Assembly (NCBI RefSeq): GCF_026342435.1
Contig: NZ_JAPEMT010000001.1
Location: 1,730,501-1,794,500, forward strand
Reading direction: 5' to 3'
From: Streptomyces sp. NBC_00237
GTDB lineage: Bacteria > Actinomycetota > Actinomycetes > Streptomycetales > Streptomycetaceae
DNA: 64,000 nt
Shown here: positions 15,880-25,132 of the stretch, piece by piece
Position numbering within the stretch: the first letter of the stretch is position 1
How the letters are laid out: each line of letters starts with the position of its first letter
Translations under genes and position numbers: made by a program
Notes under the pieces: model-generated
Seen by the model: the letters and a program-made list of their open reading frames with translations, nothing else
Told to the model about the DNA's origin: nothing
The model's database searches: none

Positions 15880-18618
15880 GTGTCGGAAAACAAAGAACCC
15901 CACGTAGCGAAGCCGACTTCCGAGCAGAAGTTCGTCTACGACTTCACCGAGGGCAACAAGGACCTCAAGGACCTTCTCGGTGGCAAGGGCGCCAACCTCG
16001 CCGAGATGACCAACCTGGGTCTTCCGGTGCCTCCGGGGTTCACGATCACGACCGAGGCGTGCAAGGTCTACCTCGACAGCGGTGACGCTCCCAAGGAGCT
16101 GCGCGACGAGGTCAGCGCCCACCTGGACGCCCTTGAGGCGAAGATGGGCAAGAAGCTCGGCCAGGCCGACAACCCGCTCCTCGTCTCGGTCCGCTCCGGC
16201 GCGAAGTTCTCGATGCCCGGCATGATGGACACCGTCCTCAACATCGGCCTCTCCGACGCGTCGGTGTCCGGCCTCGCCCAGCAGGTCGGCGGGGACGAGC
16301 GCTTCGCGTGGGACTCCTACCGCCGCCTCATCCAGATGTTCGGCAAGACCGTCCTCGGCGTGGACGGCGAGCTGTTCGAAGACGCGCTGGACGAGGCGAA
16401 GACGGCGAAGAAGGTCAAGGTCGACACCGACCTGGAGGCCGCCGACCTCAAGAAGCTCGTCAAGAAGTTCAAGAAGATCGTCTCCGACGAGGCCGGGCGG
16501 GACTTCCCGCAGGACCCGCGCGAGCAGATGGACCTCGCGATCAACGCGGTCTTCGACTCGTGGAACACCGACCGCGCGAAGCTCTACCGCCGCCAGGAGC
16601 GCATCCCCGGCGACCTGGGCACCGCGGTCAACGTCTGCTCGATGGTCTTCGGCAACCTCGGCCCTGACTCCGGCACGGGCGTCGCCTTCACCCGCGACCC
16701 GGCCAGCGGTCACGCCGGTGTGTACGGCGACTACCTCCAGAACGCGCAGGGCGAGGACGTCGTCGCGGGCATCCGCAACACGGTCCCGCTCGCCGACCTG
16801 GAGTCGATCGACAAGGCGTCGTACGACCAGCTCATGCAGATCATGGAGACGCTGGAGACCCACTACAAGGACCTCTGCGACATCGAGTTCACGATCGAGC
16901 GCGGCCAGCTCTGGATGCTCCAGACCCGCGTCGGCAAGCGCACGGCGGGTGCGGCCTTCCGCATCGCCACGCAGCTCGTGGACCAGGGCCTCATCGACGA
17001 GGCCGAGGCGCTCCAGCGCGTGAACGGCGCGCAGCTCGCGCAGCTGATGTTCCCCCGTTTCGACGAGAGCGCGAAGACGCAGCTGCTGGGCCGGGGCATC
17101 GCCGCCTCGCCGGGCGCCGCGGTCGGCAAGGCGGTCTTCGACTCGTACACGGCCGTCAAGTGGTCGCGCTCCGGCGAGAAGGTCATCCTGATCCGCCGCG
17201 AGACCAACCCGGACGACCTCGACGGCATGATCGCCGCCGAAGGCATCCTGACGAGCCGTGGCGGCAAGACCTCGCACGCGGCGGTCGTCGCGCGCGGCAT
17301 GGGCAAGACCTGTGTCTGCGGCGCGGAGGAGATCGAGGTCGACACCAAGCGGCGTCGGCTGACGGTCGGCGACACCGTGGTCGAGGAGGGCGACGTCGTC
17401 TCCATCGACGGCTCGTCCGGCAAGGTCTACCTCGGCGAGGTCCCGGTGGTCCCCTCCCCGGTCGTCGAGTACTTCGAGGGCCGGATGCACGCGGGCGCCG
17501 ACGACGCCGACGAGCTGGTCGAGGCCGTGCACCGGATCATGGCGTACGCGGACCGGCGGCGCAGGCTGCGGGTGCGGGCGAACGCCGACAACGCCGAGGA
17601 CGCACTGCGGGCGCGGCGCTTCGGGGCGCAGGGCATCGGCCTGTGCCGTACCGAGCACATGTTCCTCGGTGAGCGTCGCGAGATGGTCGAGCGGCTGATC
17701 CTGGCGGACACCGACGACGAGCGCGAAGAGGCGCTGAAGGGGCTGCTGCCGCTTCAGAAGCAGGACTTCATAGAGCTCTTCGAGGCGATGGACGGCCTGC
17801 CCGTCACGGTGCGGCTGCTCGACCCGCCGCTGCACGAGTTCCTGCCCGACATCACCGAGCTGTCGGTCCGCGTCGCGCTCGCGGAGTCCCGCAAGGACGC
17901 CAACGAGAACGACCTGCGGCTGCTCCAGGCCGTGCACCGGCTGCACGAGCAGAACCCGATGCTGGGGCTGCGCGGTGTGCGTCTGGGCCTGGTGATTCCC
18001 GGGCTGTTCACCATGCAGGTGCGGGCCATCGCGGAGGCGGCCGCCGAGCGGCGCAACGCGAAGGGCGACCCGAGGGCGGAGATCATGATTCCGCTGGTGG
18101 GCACGGTCCAGGAGCTGGAGATCGTCCGCGAGGAGGCCGAGGCGGTCATCGCCGAGGTGCAGGCGGCGACGGGGATAGACCTCAAGCTGGCGCTGGGCAC
18201 GATGATCGAGCTGCCGCGCGCCGCGATCACGGCGGGGCAGATCGCCGAGGCGGCGGAGTTCTTCTCGTTCGGCACGAACGACCTCACGCAGACGGTGTGG
18301 GGCTTCTCGCGGGACGACGTGGAGGCTTCGTTCTTCACGGCGTACCTGGAGAAGGGGATCTTCGGGGTGTCGCCGTTCGAGACCATCGACCGTGACGGTG
18401 TCGGCGCGCTGGTGCGCTCCGCGGTGGAGGCGGGGCGCAAGACGCGGCCCGACCTGAAGCTGGGCGTGTGCGGCGAGCACGGCGGTGACCCGGAGTCGGT
18501 GCACTTCTTCCACGAGGTGGGGCTGGACTACGTGTCCTGCTCGCCGTTCCGCATTCCGGTGGCGCGGCTGGAGGCGGGGCGCGCGGCGGCCCAGGCGACG
18601 GGCAGTGACAGCCGCTGA
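15880..18618 (+). CDS. ppdK: Pyruvate, phosphate dikinase
   Basis: The enzyme interconverts pyruvate, ATP and phosphate with phosphoenolpyruvate, AMP and pyrophosphate. The 912-residue product has the ATP-grasp nucleotide domain (KDLLGGKGANLAEMTNLGLPVPPGF near the N-terminus), the swivelling phosphohistidine domain with His466 in SRGGKTSHAAVVARGMGKTCV, and the PEP/pyruvate TIM barrel with catalytic Cys864 in GVCGEHGGDP. The start is GTG 15880 with GAGGAG upstream. It is monocistronic between two terminators. Full family length, no anomalies. Confidence 0.96.
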   Translation: MSENKEPHVAKPTSEQKFVYDFTEGNKDLKDLLGGKGANLAEMTNLGLPVPPGFTITTEACKVYLDSGDAPKELRDEVSAHLDALEAKMGKKLGQADNPLLVSVRSGAKFSMPGMMDTVLNIGLSDASVSGLAQQVGGDERFAWDSYRRLIQMFGKTVLGVDGELFEDALDEAKTAKKVKVDTDLEAADLKKLVKKFKKIVSDEAGRDFPQDPREQMDLAINAVFDSWNTDRAKLYRRQERIPGDLGTAVNVCSMVFGNLGPDSGTGVAFTRDPASGHAGVYGDYLQNAQGEDVVAGIRNTVPLADLESIDKASYDQLMQIMETLETHYKDLCDIEFTIERGQLWMLQTRVGKRTAGAAFRIATQLVDQGLIDEAEALQRVNGAQLAQLMFPRFDESAKTQLLGRGIAASPGAAVGKAVFDSYTAVKWSRSGEKVILIRRETNPDDLDGMIAAEGILTSRGGKTSHAAVVARGMGKTCVCGAEEIEVDTKRRRLTVGDTVVEEGDVVSIDGSSGKVYLGEVPVVPSPVVEYFEGRMHAGADDADELVEAVHRIMAYADRRRRLRVRANADNAEDALRARRFGAQGIGLCRTEHMFLGERREMVERLILADTDDEREEALKGLLPLQKQDFIELFEAMDGLPVTVRLLDPPLHEFLPDITELSVRVALAESRKDANENDLRLLQAVHRLHEQNPMLGLRGVRLGLVIPGLFTMQVRAIAEAAAERRNAKGDPRAEIMIPLVGTVQELEIVREEAEAVIAEVQAATGIDLKLALGTMIELPRAAITAGQIAEAAEFFSFGTNDLTQTVWGFSRDDVEASFFTAYLEKGIFGVSPFETIDRDGVGALVRSAVEAGRKTRPDLKLGVCGEHGGDPESVHFFHEVGLDYVSCSPFRIPVARLEAGRAAAQATGSDSR

Positions 18619-18699
18619 TCCCGTCGTGTGAGACCACCGAATCCGTCGCCGGGGCGTCGTAACCCCACCCTCAATCCCGGCGACGGCTTCGGCCCGATA

Positions 18700-18738
18700 C
18701 GAAGCGGCGGCACCCTGTGCGGGAGTGCCGCCGCTTCG
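18700..18738 (+). terminator. Terminator of ppdK
   Basis: CGAAGCGGCGGCAC (18700-18713) pairs perfectly with GTGCCGCCGCTTCG (18725-18738) across an 11-base loop, 82 bases after the ppdK stop. Confidence 0.85.
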
Positions 18739-19224
18739 GCGTGCGTCCGTCGGGGGCGAGGTGCGCGGGCGTGCGCGGCAGTCGACGTACGGGTGGGTAC
18801 TCGCTGTGGCCCTCTGAGATCAGAGCGTGAAGGTCGGTCCAGGCCCGCGAAGTGGCAGTTGAAAAGCTGACCTTCGCAGTCCGGGGTTCGCCGGGGGTTT
18901 GACCGGCGTTCTCCGAGGGCTTCTGGTGACTTCCGGTGTCTTCTGGTGATCTCCACCGGGCGGCGCCGGGCGCGAGCCGCAGATCCCCACCTGCCACTCG
19001 CGCCCAGACGCCTCGGACGGACTCCGAATTCCCCTGCTCCGTATGCCGCCGTCAAGTGCGGCGAAGCCCCCCACGGCCTTCGTCGTACCCCATCGGCATG
19101 CGGGGCGGTCGGTGTCCGACACCGCCCAGCTTCGTGCTTGGGGTTCCGTTTTCGCGAGGCGTTTCAAGTGTGGCCGAAAGGCCGTGGTGACGGGGTGTGA
19201 GGACGTGCATACTCGTTGACGAGA

Positions 19225-19242
19225 CGGTTGCGTGTGCAACCG
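19225..19242. promoter_or_regulatory. Inverted repeat before the ArsR-like gene
   Basis: CGGTTGC-GTGT-GCAACCG is a perfect 7-4-7 inverted repeat 26 bases upstream of the GTG start. It could be the autoregulatory operator of the adjacent winged-helix protein. Confidence 0.5.
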
Positions 19243-19268
19243 GCGGTCGAGGGTGGGGAGTTGGACCG

Positions 19269-20246
19269 GTGGTGCTGCGCATCCACTTCACGGGGGAGGA
19301 TCTTGCTCGCGTGCGGCTTGCCGCCCGGCCGGACGCCCTGTGGGAGACGGTTCTGAGCCTGCACCGGCTGCGGGACCGGCGGGGCGGTCGGGTGTACGGC
19401 GAATGGCGTGACCGGGCCCGGGCGGGCTGGGCGGCCAGCGGGCGGCAGCGGCGGCTGCTGAGGTCCGTCGTACCGACGCGCGGGTACTTTCCGGATTTCC
19501 TCACCCCGGAGGAGGGCGCGGCGGGGTGGGAGGAGGGGCTGGAGGCGGTCCGCGGGACGCCCGAGGAGCGGGTGCGGGCCGAGCTGGCGGTGCTGGAGGG
19601 GGAGGAGCCGACGGCCGGCGGGGAGGCGGCACCGCTGGGTGGGGAGGTGGAGCTCGGGGGGCTCGTGGACGCGTTGGTGGGGTACCACCGGGCTGCCGTC
19701 GCTCCCGTGTGGCCGCATGTGCATGCCCGGGTCGAGGCGGACCGGGCCGCTCGGGGGCGGGCGTTGCTCGATGGTGGGGCCGATGCGCTGCTCGCCTCCT
19801 TGCCGCCGGTGCTGAGGTGGCGGTCGCCCGTGCTGGAGGCGGACTATCCGGTGGAACGGGACGTGTGGCTGGAAGGGAGGGGGCTGAGGTTGCAGCCGTC
19901 GTTCTTCTGCCAGGGGGCGCCGGTGATGCTCTACGACCCGGGGCTGCCGCCTGTGCTGGTGTATCCGGTGGCGCATGCTCCGGCGGGTGTGCGGCGGGGG
20001 GAGGGGCCCTCGTTGGGGAGGCTGGTGGGGCATACGCGGTCGGCGGTGCTCAGGGCGATAGACCACGGGTGCACGACGAGTGAGCTGGCGCGGCGGGCGG
20101 GGGTGTCGATGGCGTCGGCGAGTCAGCATGCGGGGGTGTTGCGGGAGGCGGGGCTGGTGGTGACGTTGCGGCATGGGAGTGCGGTGCTGCATTCGTTGAC
20201 GCCGTTGGGGGTGGCGTTGTTGAGGGGCGGAGCGGTGTACCCGTAG
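19269..20246 (+). CDS. ArsR-like winged-helix transcriptional regulator with long N-terminal domain
   Basis: The 325-residue protein has a C-terminal winged helix (about 255-322: GRTRSAVLRAIDHG-like, CTTSELARRAGVSMASASQHAGVLREAGLVVTLR) of the ArsR type and an N-terminal part of about 240 residues without a named fold to me. This architecture, with the start (V)VLRIHFTGEDLARVRLA, is common in Streptomyces regulators of unknown ligand. GTG 19269 is used with GGGGAG 8 bases upstream; GTG 19272 is equally possible. No metal-site motif (CxC near helix 3) is visible, so metal sensing is not implied. Confidence 0.82.
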   Translation: MVLRIHFTGEDLARVRLAARPDALWETVLSLHRLRDRRGGRVYGEWRDRARAGWAASGRQRRLLRSVVPTRGYFPDFLTPEEGAAGWEEGLEAVRGTPEERVRAELAVLEGEEPTAGGEAAPLGGEVELGGLVDALVGYHRAAVAPVWPHVHARVEADRAARGRALLDGGADALLASLPPVLRWRSPVLEADYPVERDVWLEGRGLRLQPSFFCQGAPVMLYDPGLPPVLVYPVAHAPAGVRRGEGPSLGRLVGHTRSAVLRAIDHGCTTSELARRAGVSMASASQHAGVLREAGLVVTLRHGSAVLHSLTPLGVALLRGGAVYP

Positions 20247-20295
20247 GGGGCGGGGGCCTTTCGCGCGGGTCGGGTGGGTGGTTGCTGTTCATGCC

Positions 20296-20336
20296 GGGGG
20301 CTCCGCCCCCGGGCCCCCGGCCCGCCTTTGGCGGGT
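20296..20336. repeat. GC-rich dispersed intergenic repeat, type 1, copy 1
   Basis: GGGGCTCCGCCCCCGGGCCC followed by CCCGGCCCGCC and GGCGGGT recurs almost unchanged at 34467-34506. The halves can form nested hairpins. It lies between convergent genes here, so it may act as a terminator. Confidence 0.7.
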
Positions 20337-20376
20337 TCTGGCCCCTCCCCGCCCCCGCCCCCTCCTCGTCGTCGAC

Positions 20377-21339
20377 CTAGTCGTCGATTCCGGAGCGTTC
20401 CACGCCTGCGACGATCCAGCGCTGGAAGAAGAGGAAGACCAGCAGGAGGGGGAGGATCGAGACCGCGGCCGCGACGAAGAGTTCGTGGAGGTTGACCGTC
20501 TGGGCCGTGTTCAGGGTGGAGAGGGCGACCTGGACGGTCCAGGAGGTTTGGTCCTGGCCGATGACCAGGGGCCAGAGGAACGCGTTCCAGGCGCCGATGA
20601 AGACGATCGTGCCGACTGCCGCGAACACCGGGCGCGAGTTCGGTACGACGATCTGCCAGAAGGTGCGCCAGTATCCGAGCCCGTCCACGCGTGCCGCGTC
20701 CTCCAGTTCGCGCGGGAAGCCCAGGAAGTACTGGCGGAAGACGAAGCAGGCGAAGGCGGAGAAGAGGGTCGGGATGATCAGGCCCCGGAGAGTGGAGATC
20801 CAGCCGAGCGAGGAGACGAGCACGAAGCTCGGGACGAAGGTGACCGCCGCCGGGACCATGAGCGTGCCGAGGATCGCGTAGAACACCTTGTTGGAGTGGC
20901 GGTACGGGATGCGGGCCAGGCCGTAACCGGCGAGGGCGGCCAGGAGGAGCGTGCCCAGGGTGGTGGCGACGGCGATGAGGGCCGAGTTGAGGAGGGTGCG
21001 GGCGAAGGGGATGGAGGTGTCGGAGAAGAGTTCGGTGACGTTGCCCCACTGGAGGGTGGAGGGGAAGAACGTCCAGTCGGGGGAGGTGATCTCGGCGTCC
21101 GTGGAGAGGCCGTTGCGGACCAGGAGGTAGAAGGGGACGAGGAAGAGAAGGGCGAGCGCGACGAGGAGGACTGCCCGCAGGGCGCGTCCCACGCGCACGA
21201 GAGCATCGTCCGTGCCTCCCGCGCTGTGCGTGCCGGAGGTGCCGCTCGTGTTGCGCGCGCCATCCGTGTTGCCCGTGTCCTGCGTTGCGTCTGCGCCGTG
21301 AGGGCCATTCGTGTTGCCCGTGTCGTGAGGGTTGGGCAT
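20377..21339 (-). CDS. Carbohydrate ABC transporter permease (MalG type)
   Basis: The 320-residue inner-membrane permease has about six membrane helices and the EAA loop ELEDAARVDGLGYWRTFWQIVVP (about 215-237). The first 45 residues are a hydrophilic Gly/Thr/Asn-rich extension with a loosely repeated NTxGxxG pattern, unusual for the family. It follows the first permease gene by 6 bases. With the partner permease and binding lipoprotein it would import a sugar or oligosaccharide; no ATPase gene is present, as is common in Streptomyces, where one MsiK-type ATPase serves many systems. Confidence 0.92.
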   Translation of the reverse strand: MPNPHDTGNTNGPHGADATQDTGNTDGARNTSGTSGTHSAGGTDDALVRVGRALRAVLLVALALLFLVPFYLLVRNGLSTDAEITSPDWTFFPSTLQWGNVTELFSDTSIPFARTLLNSALIAVATTLGTLLLAALAGYGLARIPYRHSNKVFYAILGTLMVPAAVTFVPSFVLVSSLGWISTLRGLIIPTLFSAFACFVFRQYFLGFPRELEDAARVDGLGYWRTFWQIVVPNSRPVFAAVGTIVFIGAWNAFLWPLVIGQDQTSWTVQVALSTLNTAQTVNLHELFVAAAVSILPLLLVFLFFQRWIVAGVERSGIDD

Positions 21340-21345
21340 GGGGGC

Positions 21346-22458
21346 TCAGTCCTCCTTCTTGCCGAGGCCGAAGAAGCGGGCCTGGAAGATCGTCACGATG
21401 GCGATGATCAGCGCCAGGATGATCGCGCCCGCACTGCCCAGGCCCAGGTCCTGCCCCTGGCCGAGGGCCGTGTAGTAGAGGTAGACGAGGGGCGGGCGCG
21501 CGTACGGCGGGTAGCCGCGGGAGTCCGAGAGCAGGTTGTAGAACTCGTCGAACGCCTGGAAGGCGTTGATGACGAGGAGGAGGACGACGGCCACGGAGGT
21601 GGCGCGCAGCAGCGGGAAGGTGATGTTGCGGAAGACCTGCCAGCCGGGGCGGGCTCCGTCGACGGCCGCCGCCTCGTAGAGGGTGGGGGAGATGCGTTGC
21701 AGCCCGGCCAGGAAGAGGATCATGTAGAAGCCCGCCTGGAGCCAGAGCCGTACGGTCACGATGACCAGCCAGTACCAGGGGGGCGAGGTGGTCGAGAGCC
21801 AGGCGGTCTGGTCGGCGCCGAACCAGCCCAGGACCGTGTTCGCCAGGCCGAAGCGCACCCCGTTGAAGATCGACATCTTCCAGATCAGGGCGGCGACCAC
21901 GTACGAGCAGGCCGCCGGGAGGAAGAAGACCGAGCGGAAGAACGCCTGGAAGAGGCGGAGGCGGTTCACCATCAGCGCGAGGGCGAGGGACAGGGTGTAC
22001 GTCGCCGGGACGATGAAGGCGGTGAAGAGGACGAAGGTGGTGAGGCTGTCGGTGAACGCCTCGTCGCGCAGCATCGCCCCGTAGTTGCCGAGGCCGACGA
22101 AGTCCGTGGGCGAGACCGTGTTGTGGGCGTCGAAGAAGCTGAGGTAGAGGCTCCAGAGCAGCGGTACGTACGTGAAGAGGCCGAGGCCGATCGCGAACGG
22201 GCCGACGAAGACCCAGAACCAGAGCGTGCGGTTCTGGGTCCCCAGCAAGGCTCCCCGCGAGGTCCCCCGCAGGGCTCCCCGCGAGGTCTCCCGCAGGGTT
22301 CCCAGCCAGGTTCCCCGCTGGGGTTCCTGTGAGGTCCCCGGCCAGGTTCCCCGGCGGGGTCCCTGTGAGGTCCCCAGCCGGGGCCTCCGCAGGGGCCGCT
22401 TCGCCGGGGCCCCACCCGGAGGCCCACCCGGGGGCTTCCCCGGCAGGCGCTCGCTCAC
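21346..22458 (-). CDS. Carbohydrate ABC transporter permease (MalF type) with repeat-encoded N-terminus
   Basis: The 370-residue permease has six helices after about residue 80 (first: LWFWVFVGPFAIGLGLFTYVPLLW) and the EAA loop LYEAAAVDGARPGWQVFRNITFPLL. Residues about 25-78 are a low-complexity tract of repeated G-T-S/W-x-G-x units (GTSQGP, GTWPGTSQEP, GTSRGALRGTS), encoded by an imperfect tandem DNA repeat. GTG 22458 overlaps the lipoprotein stop in GTGA, so translation is coupled. Confidence 0.9.
   Translation of the reverse strand: MSERLPGKPPGGPPGGAPAKRPLRRPRLGTSQGPRRGTWPGTSQEPQRGTWLGTLRETSRGALRGTSRGALLGTQNRTLWFWVFVGPFAIGLGLFTYVPLLWSLYLSFFDAHNTVSPTDFVGLGNYGAMLRDEAFTDSLTTFVLFTAFIVPATYTLSLALALMVNRLRLFQAFFRSVFFLPAACSYVVAALIWKMSIFNGVRFGLANTVLGWFGADQTAWLSTTSPPWYWLVIVTVRLWLQAGFYMILFLAGLQRISPTLYEAAAVDGARPGWQVFRNITFPLLRATSVAVVLLLVINAFQAFDEFYNLLSDSRGYPPYARPPLVYLYYTALGQGQDLGLGSAGAIILALIIAIVTIFQARFFGLGKKED
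22236..22390. repeat. Imperfect tandem repeat inside the MalF-type permease gene
   Basis: Units of about 18-24 bases built from GGTCCCC, GAGGT and CCGCAGG words repeat about seven times. They encode the low-complexity N-terminal extension of the permease and stop where the first membrane helix begins. Confidence 0.7.
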
Positions 22459-23747
22459 CGGGACTTCTTCTTCACGCGCTCCAGCTCCTCGTTCGTCCTG
22501 CGGACCACCTTCTTCAGCTCGGTGTCCGGGTTCGCGCCGTCCTTGATGACGCGGCTCAGCGCGTCCTGGTACGCGGTCGCCGATGCGGGGGTCCACAGGA
22601 GGGGCTGGGCGTAGGCGTTCTCGGTGGCGTACTTCACCGCGTCCGCCGCCGCGCCCTCTTTCAGCTTGTCCGCCTTCTTGGCGAGGGAGGTCCTGGCCGG
22701 GATGTGGAAGCCGTAGGAGAGTGCGAAGTCGCTCTGGAAGGCTGCCTGTTCGATCCAGAGCCACTTGATGTAGTCCTTCGCGGCGGCCTTCTGCTTGCTG
22801 CGGGCGTTGACCGCCGCCCCGTACGCCCCGACCGGCACCGAGGGTTTCCCGCTTGCCCCGTCCTTCGGGAAGGGCAGGACGCCGAAGTCGTCGCCCAGGG
22901 CCTTCTGCACGGCGGGCAGCGCCCACAGGCCCGACCACTGCATCGCCGTCAGGCCCTGGATGAAGGCGGACGGGTCGGACCAGTCCGTGGGCGCGCCGAG
23001 CAGCAGCGACTTGTCGGCGTACAGCTGGCGCAGCTTGCCGAGCGCGCGGGCGGCGGCCGGGTCGTCGAAGCCGACCTTGCCGTCGTCGGTGACGAGGGAG
23101 AGCCCGGCGGCGTAGAGCGGGGTGCCGCCGAGGGAACCCGCGCCGCCGTCGTTGCCGAGGAAGAGCCCCTTGGTCTTCTTGTCGGTCAACTTCCTTGCCG
23201 CGTCGACGAGTTCGTCGAGGGTCTGCGGGGGTGCGACATTCGCCGCCTTGAGGAGGCTCTTGCGGTAGAAGAGGAGCTGCATGTCGACGACCTGGGGGAC
23301 GGACCAGATCTTCCCCTCGTACGTCTTCGGGGCGAGGACGGCCTGGTTGAAGTCGTCCTTCACGCCGTCGAAGAGGTCGGTGAGGTCGACGACCTGGCCG
23401 CCCTGGATCTGGTCCAGGGTGGGCCCGTTGACCTCGAACACGTCGGGGCCGTCGGAGGTGAGGAGGGCTGCGGCGGTCTGCTGGTCGTAGTTGCCGGGTC
23501 GCCACTGGACGGTGACCTTGGTCTTCTTGTACGCGGCCGCGTAGCGGCGCACCGCCTGCTCGGTGCCGGGCTCGCCGTACTGGTGGTACCACTGGGCGAG
23601 GCCGGGGCCTCCCGCATCTCCGCCGCCTCCCGAACTTCCCTCCCCACGGCCGGTGTTGGAGCCACAGGCGGTCAGGGCTCCGGTCAGGGCTCCTGTGAGG
23701 GCGAGGCCGGAACCGGCGACGAGGAGATTGCGGCGGCTGATCGACAT
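22455..23747 (-). CDS. Carbohydrate ABC transporter substrate-binding lipoprotein
   Basis: The 430-residue protein has a twin-arginine-like N-terminus (SISRRNLLVAGSGLALTGALTGALTAC) ending in lipobox LTAC and a Gly/Ser linker, then the family 1 extracellular solute-binding fold (WYHQYGEPGTEQAVRRYAAAYKK, TSDGPDVFEVNGPTLDQ, AMQWSGLWALP). ATG 23747 follows GGGGGAA; the frame extends 25 codons upstream without support. It is the first gene of the transporter operon. The N-terminal RR motif suggests possible Tat export. The sugar is not predictable. Confidence 0.93.
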   Translation of the reverse strand: MSISRRNLLVAGSGLALTGALTGALTACGSNTGRGEGSSGGGGDAGGPGLAQWYHQYGEPGTEQAVRRYAAAYKKTKVTVQWRPGNYDQQTAAALLTSDGPDVFEVNGPTLDQIQGGQVVDLTDLFDGVKDDFNQAVLAPKTYEGKIWSVPQVVDMQLLFYRKSLLKAANVAPPQTLDELVDAARKLTDKKTKGLFLGNDGGAGSLGGTPLYAAGLSLVTDDGKVGFDDPAAARALGKLRQLYADKSLLLGAPTDWSDPSAFIQGLTAMQWSGLWALPAVQKALGDDFGVLPFPKDGASGKPSVPVGAYGAAVNARSKQKAAAKDYIKWLWIEQAAFQSDFALSYGFHIPARTSLAKKADKLKEGAAADAVKYATENAYAQPLLWTPASATAYQDALSRVIKDGANPDTELKKVVRRTNEELERVKKKSR

Positions 23748-23893
23748 GACGTGTTCCCCCAGTGATGTGGTCGCCCAGTGGTTGGCCGTCGGACCGGGCC
23801 ATCGTGCAGGCGGATGGCCCAACGATCAACCATGCGTGGGGATTACGGCCAGCGTGTTGCGGCGCTGTGTCGTCCTGCGGGACGGCGCTCCGC

Positions 23894-25072
23894 TCAGTAG
23901 TCCTTCACCCCGTACGCGTTGGCCACCACGGACATCTCGGGTCCTTCGAACGCCTCACCCGTCTGCTGTGCCTTGCCCCGCGCCTTGTTGATGTACGCCA
24001 GCTCCTGGCTCGCGGTGACGAAGCCGCGCAGCTCGCTCTCGTACGCCGCGAAGGCCGAGGCGTGGTCTCCCTGCGCCGCCTTCAGCTCGCCCGCGAGGAC
24101 GTACGCGCCGACGATCGCCATGCTGGCGCCCTGCCCGGACAGGGGTGAGCCGCAGTAGCCCGCGTCGCCGACCAGGGCGACCCGGCCGTTCGACCAGGAG
24201 TCCATCTTCACCTGGGCCATCGAGTCCAGGTGGAAGTCGTCGGCCTGCCACATGTGGTCCAGCAGGGTCGGGAAGACCCAGCCCCCGTCCTTGAACTGGT
24301 CGGCCATCAGCTGCTTCTGGGCGTTTATGTCGCGGTAGTCGTAGGAGAAGTCGGGGTCGTGCTCGAAGCCGAGGTAGACGCGCAACTCCTTGTTCTCGCG
24401 TACGGACGTCACCAGGCCGCCACAGTCGAAGCCGTCCGCGTGGAAGGCGATCTGCCACTCGTCGAGGTCGAGGAAGTTGGGTGCGGACCACACGGCGAGG
24501 ACCGTCCCCATGTGGGTGACGAAGTCCGACTCCGGTCCGAACGCCAGGGCGCGGGTGGACGAGTGCAGGCCGTCGGCGGCGAGGACGAGGTCGAAGGTGC
24601 GGGGCTCCGGTCTGTTCCTGAAGGTGACGTGGACGCCGGTGGCGTCCTGGGTGAGGGTGTCGATGGAGTCGTCGAAGAGGTACTCCACCTCGGGTCCTTC
24701 GACGGCGGCGGTCGCCTCGACGAAGACCGAGGACAGGTCGTCGCGGAGTATCTCGATGTCCGGGCTGGCCAGTTCGCCGCCGCTCAGCGTCTGCTCGGTG
24801 GAGCGGAACAGCTCCTCGCCGTCGGGGTTCACCACCGACATGCCCTGCATACGGACCCGTCTCGCGCGCGTCGTCTCTAGGGCGCCCATCCGCTCCAGGA
24901 CCTTCAGGGCGGACCCGCGCACGTCGATGGACTGGCCGCCGGGGCGGAAGCCGGGCGTCAGCTCGACGACGGTGACCCGGAAGCCGTACCGCTTCAGCCA
25001 GTAGGTGAGGGCGGAACCGGCGATGCTGGCGCCGGAGACGAGGATGCGCGGGGCGTACGGGGTGCTGGACAA
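23894..25072 (-). CDS. FAD-dependent monooxygenase (PHBH/TetX-like)
   Basis: The 392-residue flavoprotein has a dinucleotide-binding start (RILVSGASIAGSALTYWLKRYGFRVTVVE), the DG motif (LAADGLHSSTR) and the FAD-ribityl motif (VALVGDAGYCGSPLSGQGASMA), the layout of group A aromatic hydroxylases such as TetX and antibiotic-tailoring enzymes. The start appears to be TTG 25072 with AAAGGGA upstream, since the Rossmann strand begins only nine residues later. A 23-base tandem direct repeat lies 60 bases upstream. The substrate is unknown; a role in xenobiotic or antibiotic modification is inference only. Confidence 0.9.
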   Translation of the reverse strand: MSSTPYAPRILVSGASIAGSALTYWLKRYGFRVTVVELTPGFRPGGQSIDVRGSALKVLERMGALETTRARRVRMQGMSVVNPDGEELFRSTEQTLSGGELASPDIEILRDDLSSVFVEATAAVEGPEVEYLFDDSIDTLTQDATGVHVTFRNRPEPRTFDLVLAADGLHSSTRALAFGPESDFVTHMGTVLAVWSAPNFLDLDEWQIAFHADGFDCGGLVTSVRENKELRVYLGFEHDPDFSYDYRDINAQKQLMADQFKDGGWVFPTLLDHMWQADDFHLDSMAQVKMDSWSNGRVALVGDAGYCGSPLSGQGASMAIVGAYVLAGELKAAQGDHASAFAAYESELRGFVTASQELAYINKARGKAQQTGEAFEGPEMSVVANAYGVKDY

Positions 25073-25132
25073 GGGAGTTCCCTTTCGGAGGGGGCGGGAA
25101 GATCGGCGTCAAGTGTCGACGGTGTCCATCCC

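Larger units (their letters stand above)
18619..19268 (+). other. 650-base region without a clear gene
   Basis: The ppdK terminator occupies 18700-18738. From about 18740 to 19200 I see no gene with convincing codon bias; a direct repeat TTCTGGTGA occurs at about 18918-18949 in three imperfect copies. The last 70 bases hold an inverted repeat (19225-19242) and the leader of the ArsR-like gene. Confidence 0.55.

Noticed and set aside
15844..18513. 889-codon minus-strand open frame opposite ppdK
   Set aside because: It mirrors ppdK codon by codon; the composition (LEEVHR-type repeats of Leu, Glu, Arg, Val) is that of an antisense frame.
22329..23765. 478-codon plus-strand frame opposite the sugar-binding lipoprotein
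   Set aside because: Antisense to a gene with a lipobox and solute-binding fold; low-complexity composition.
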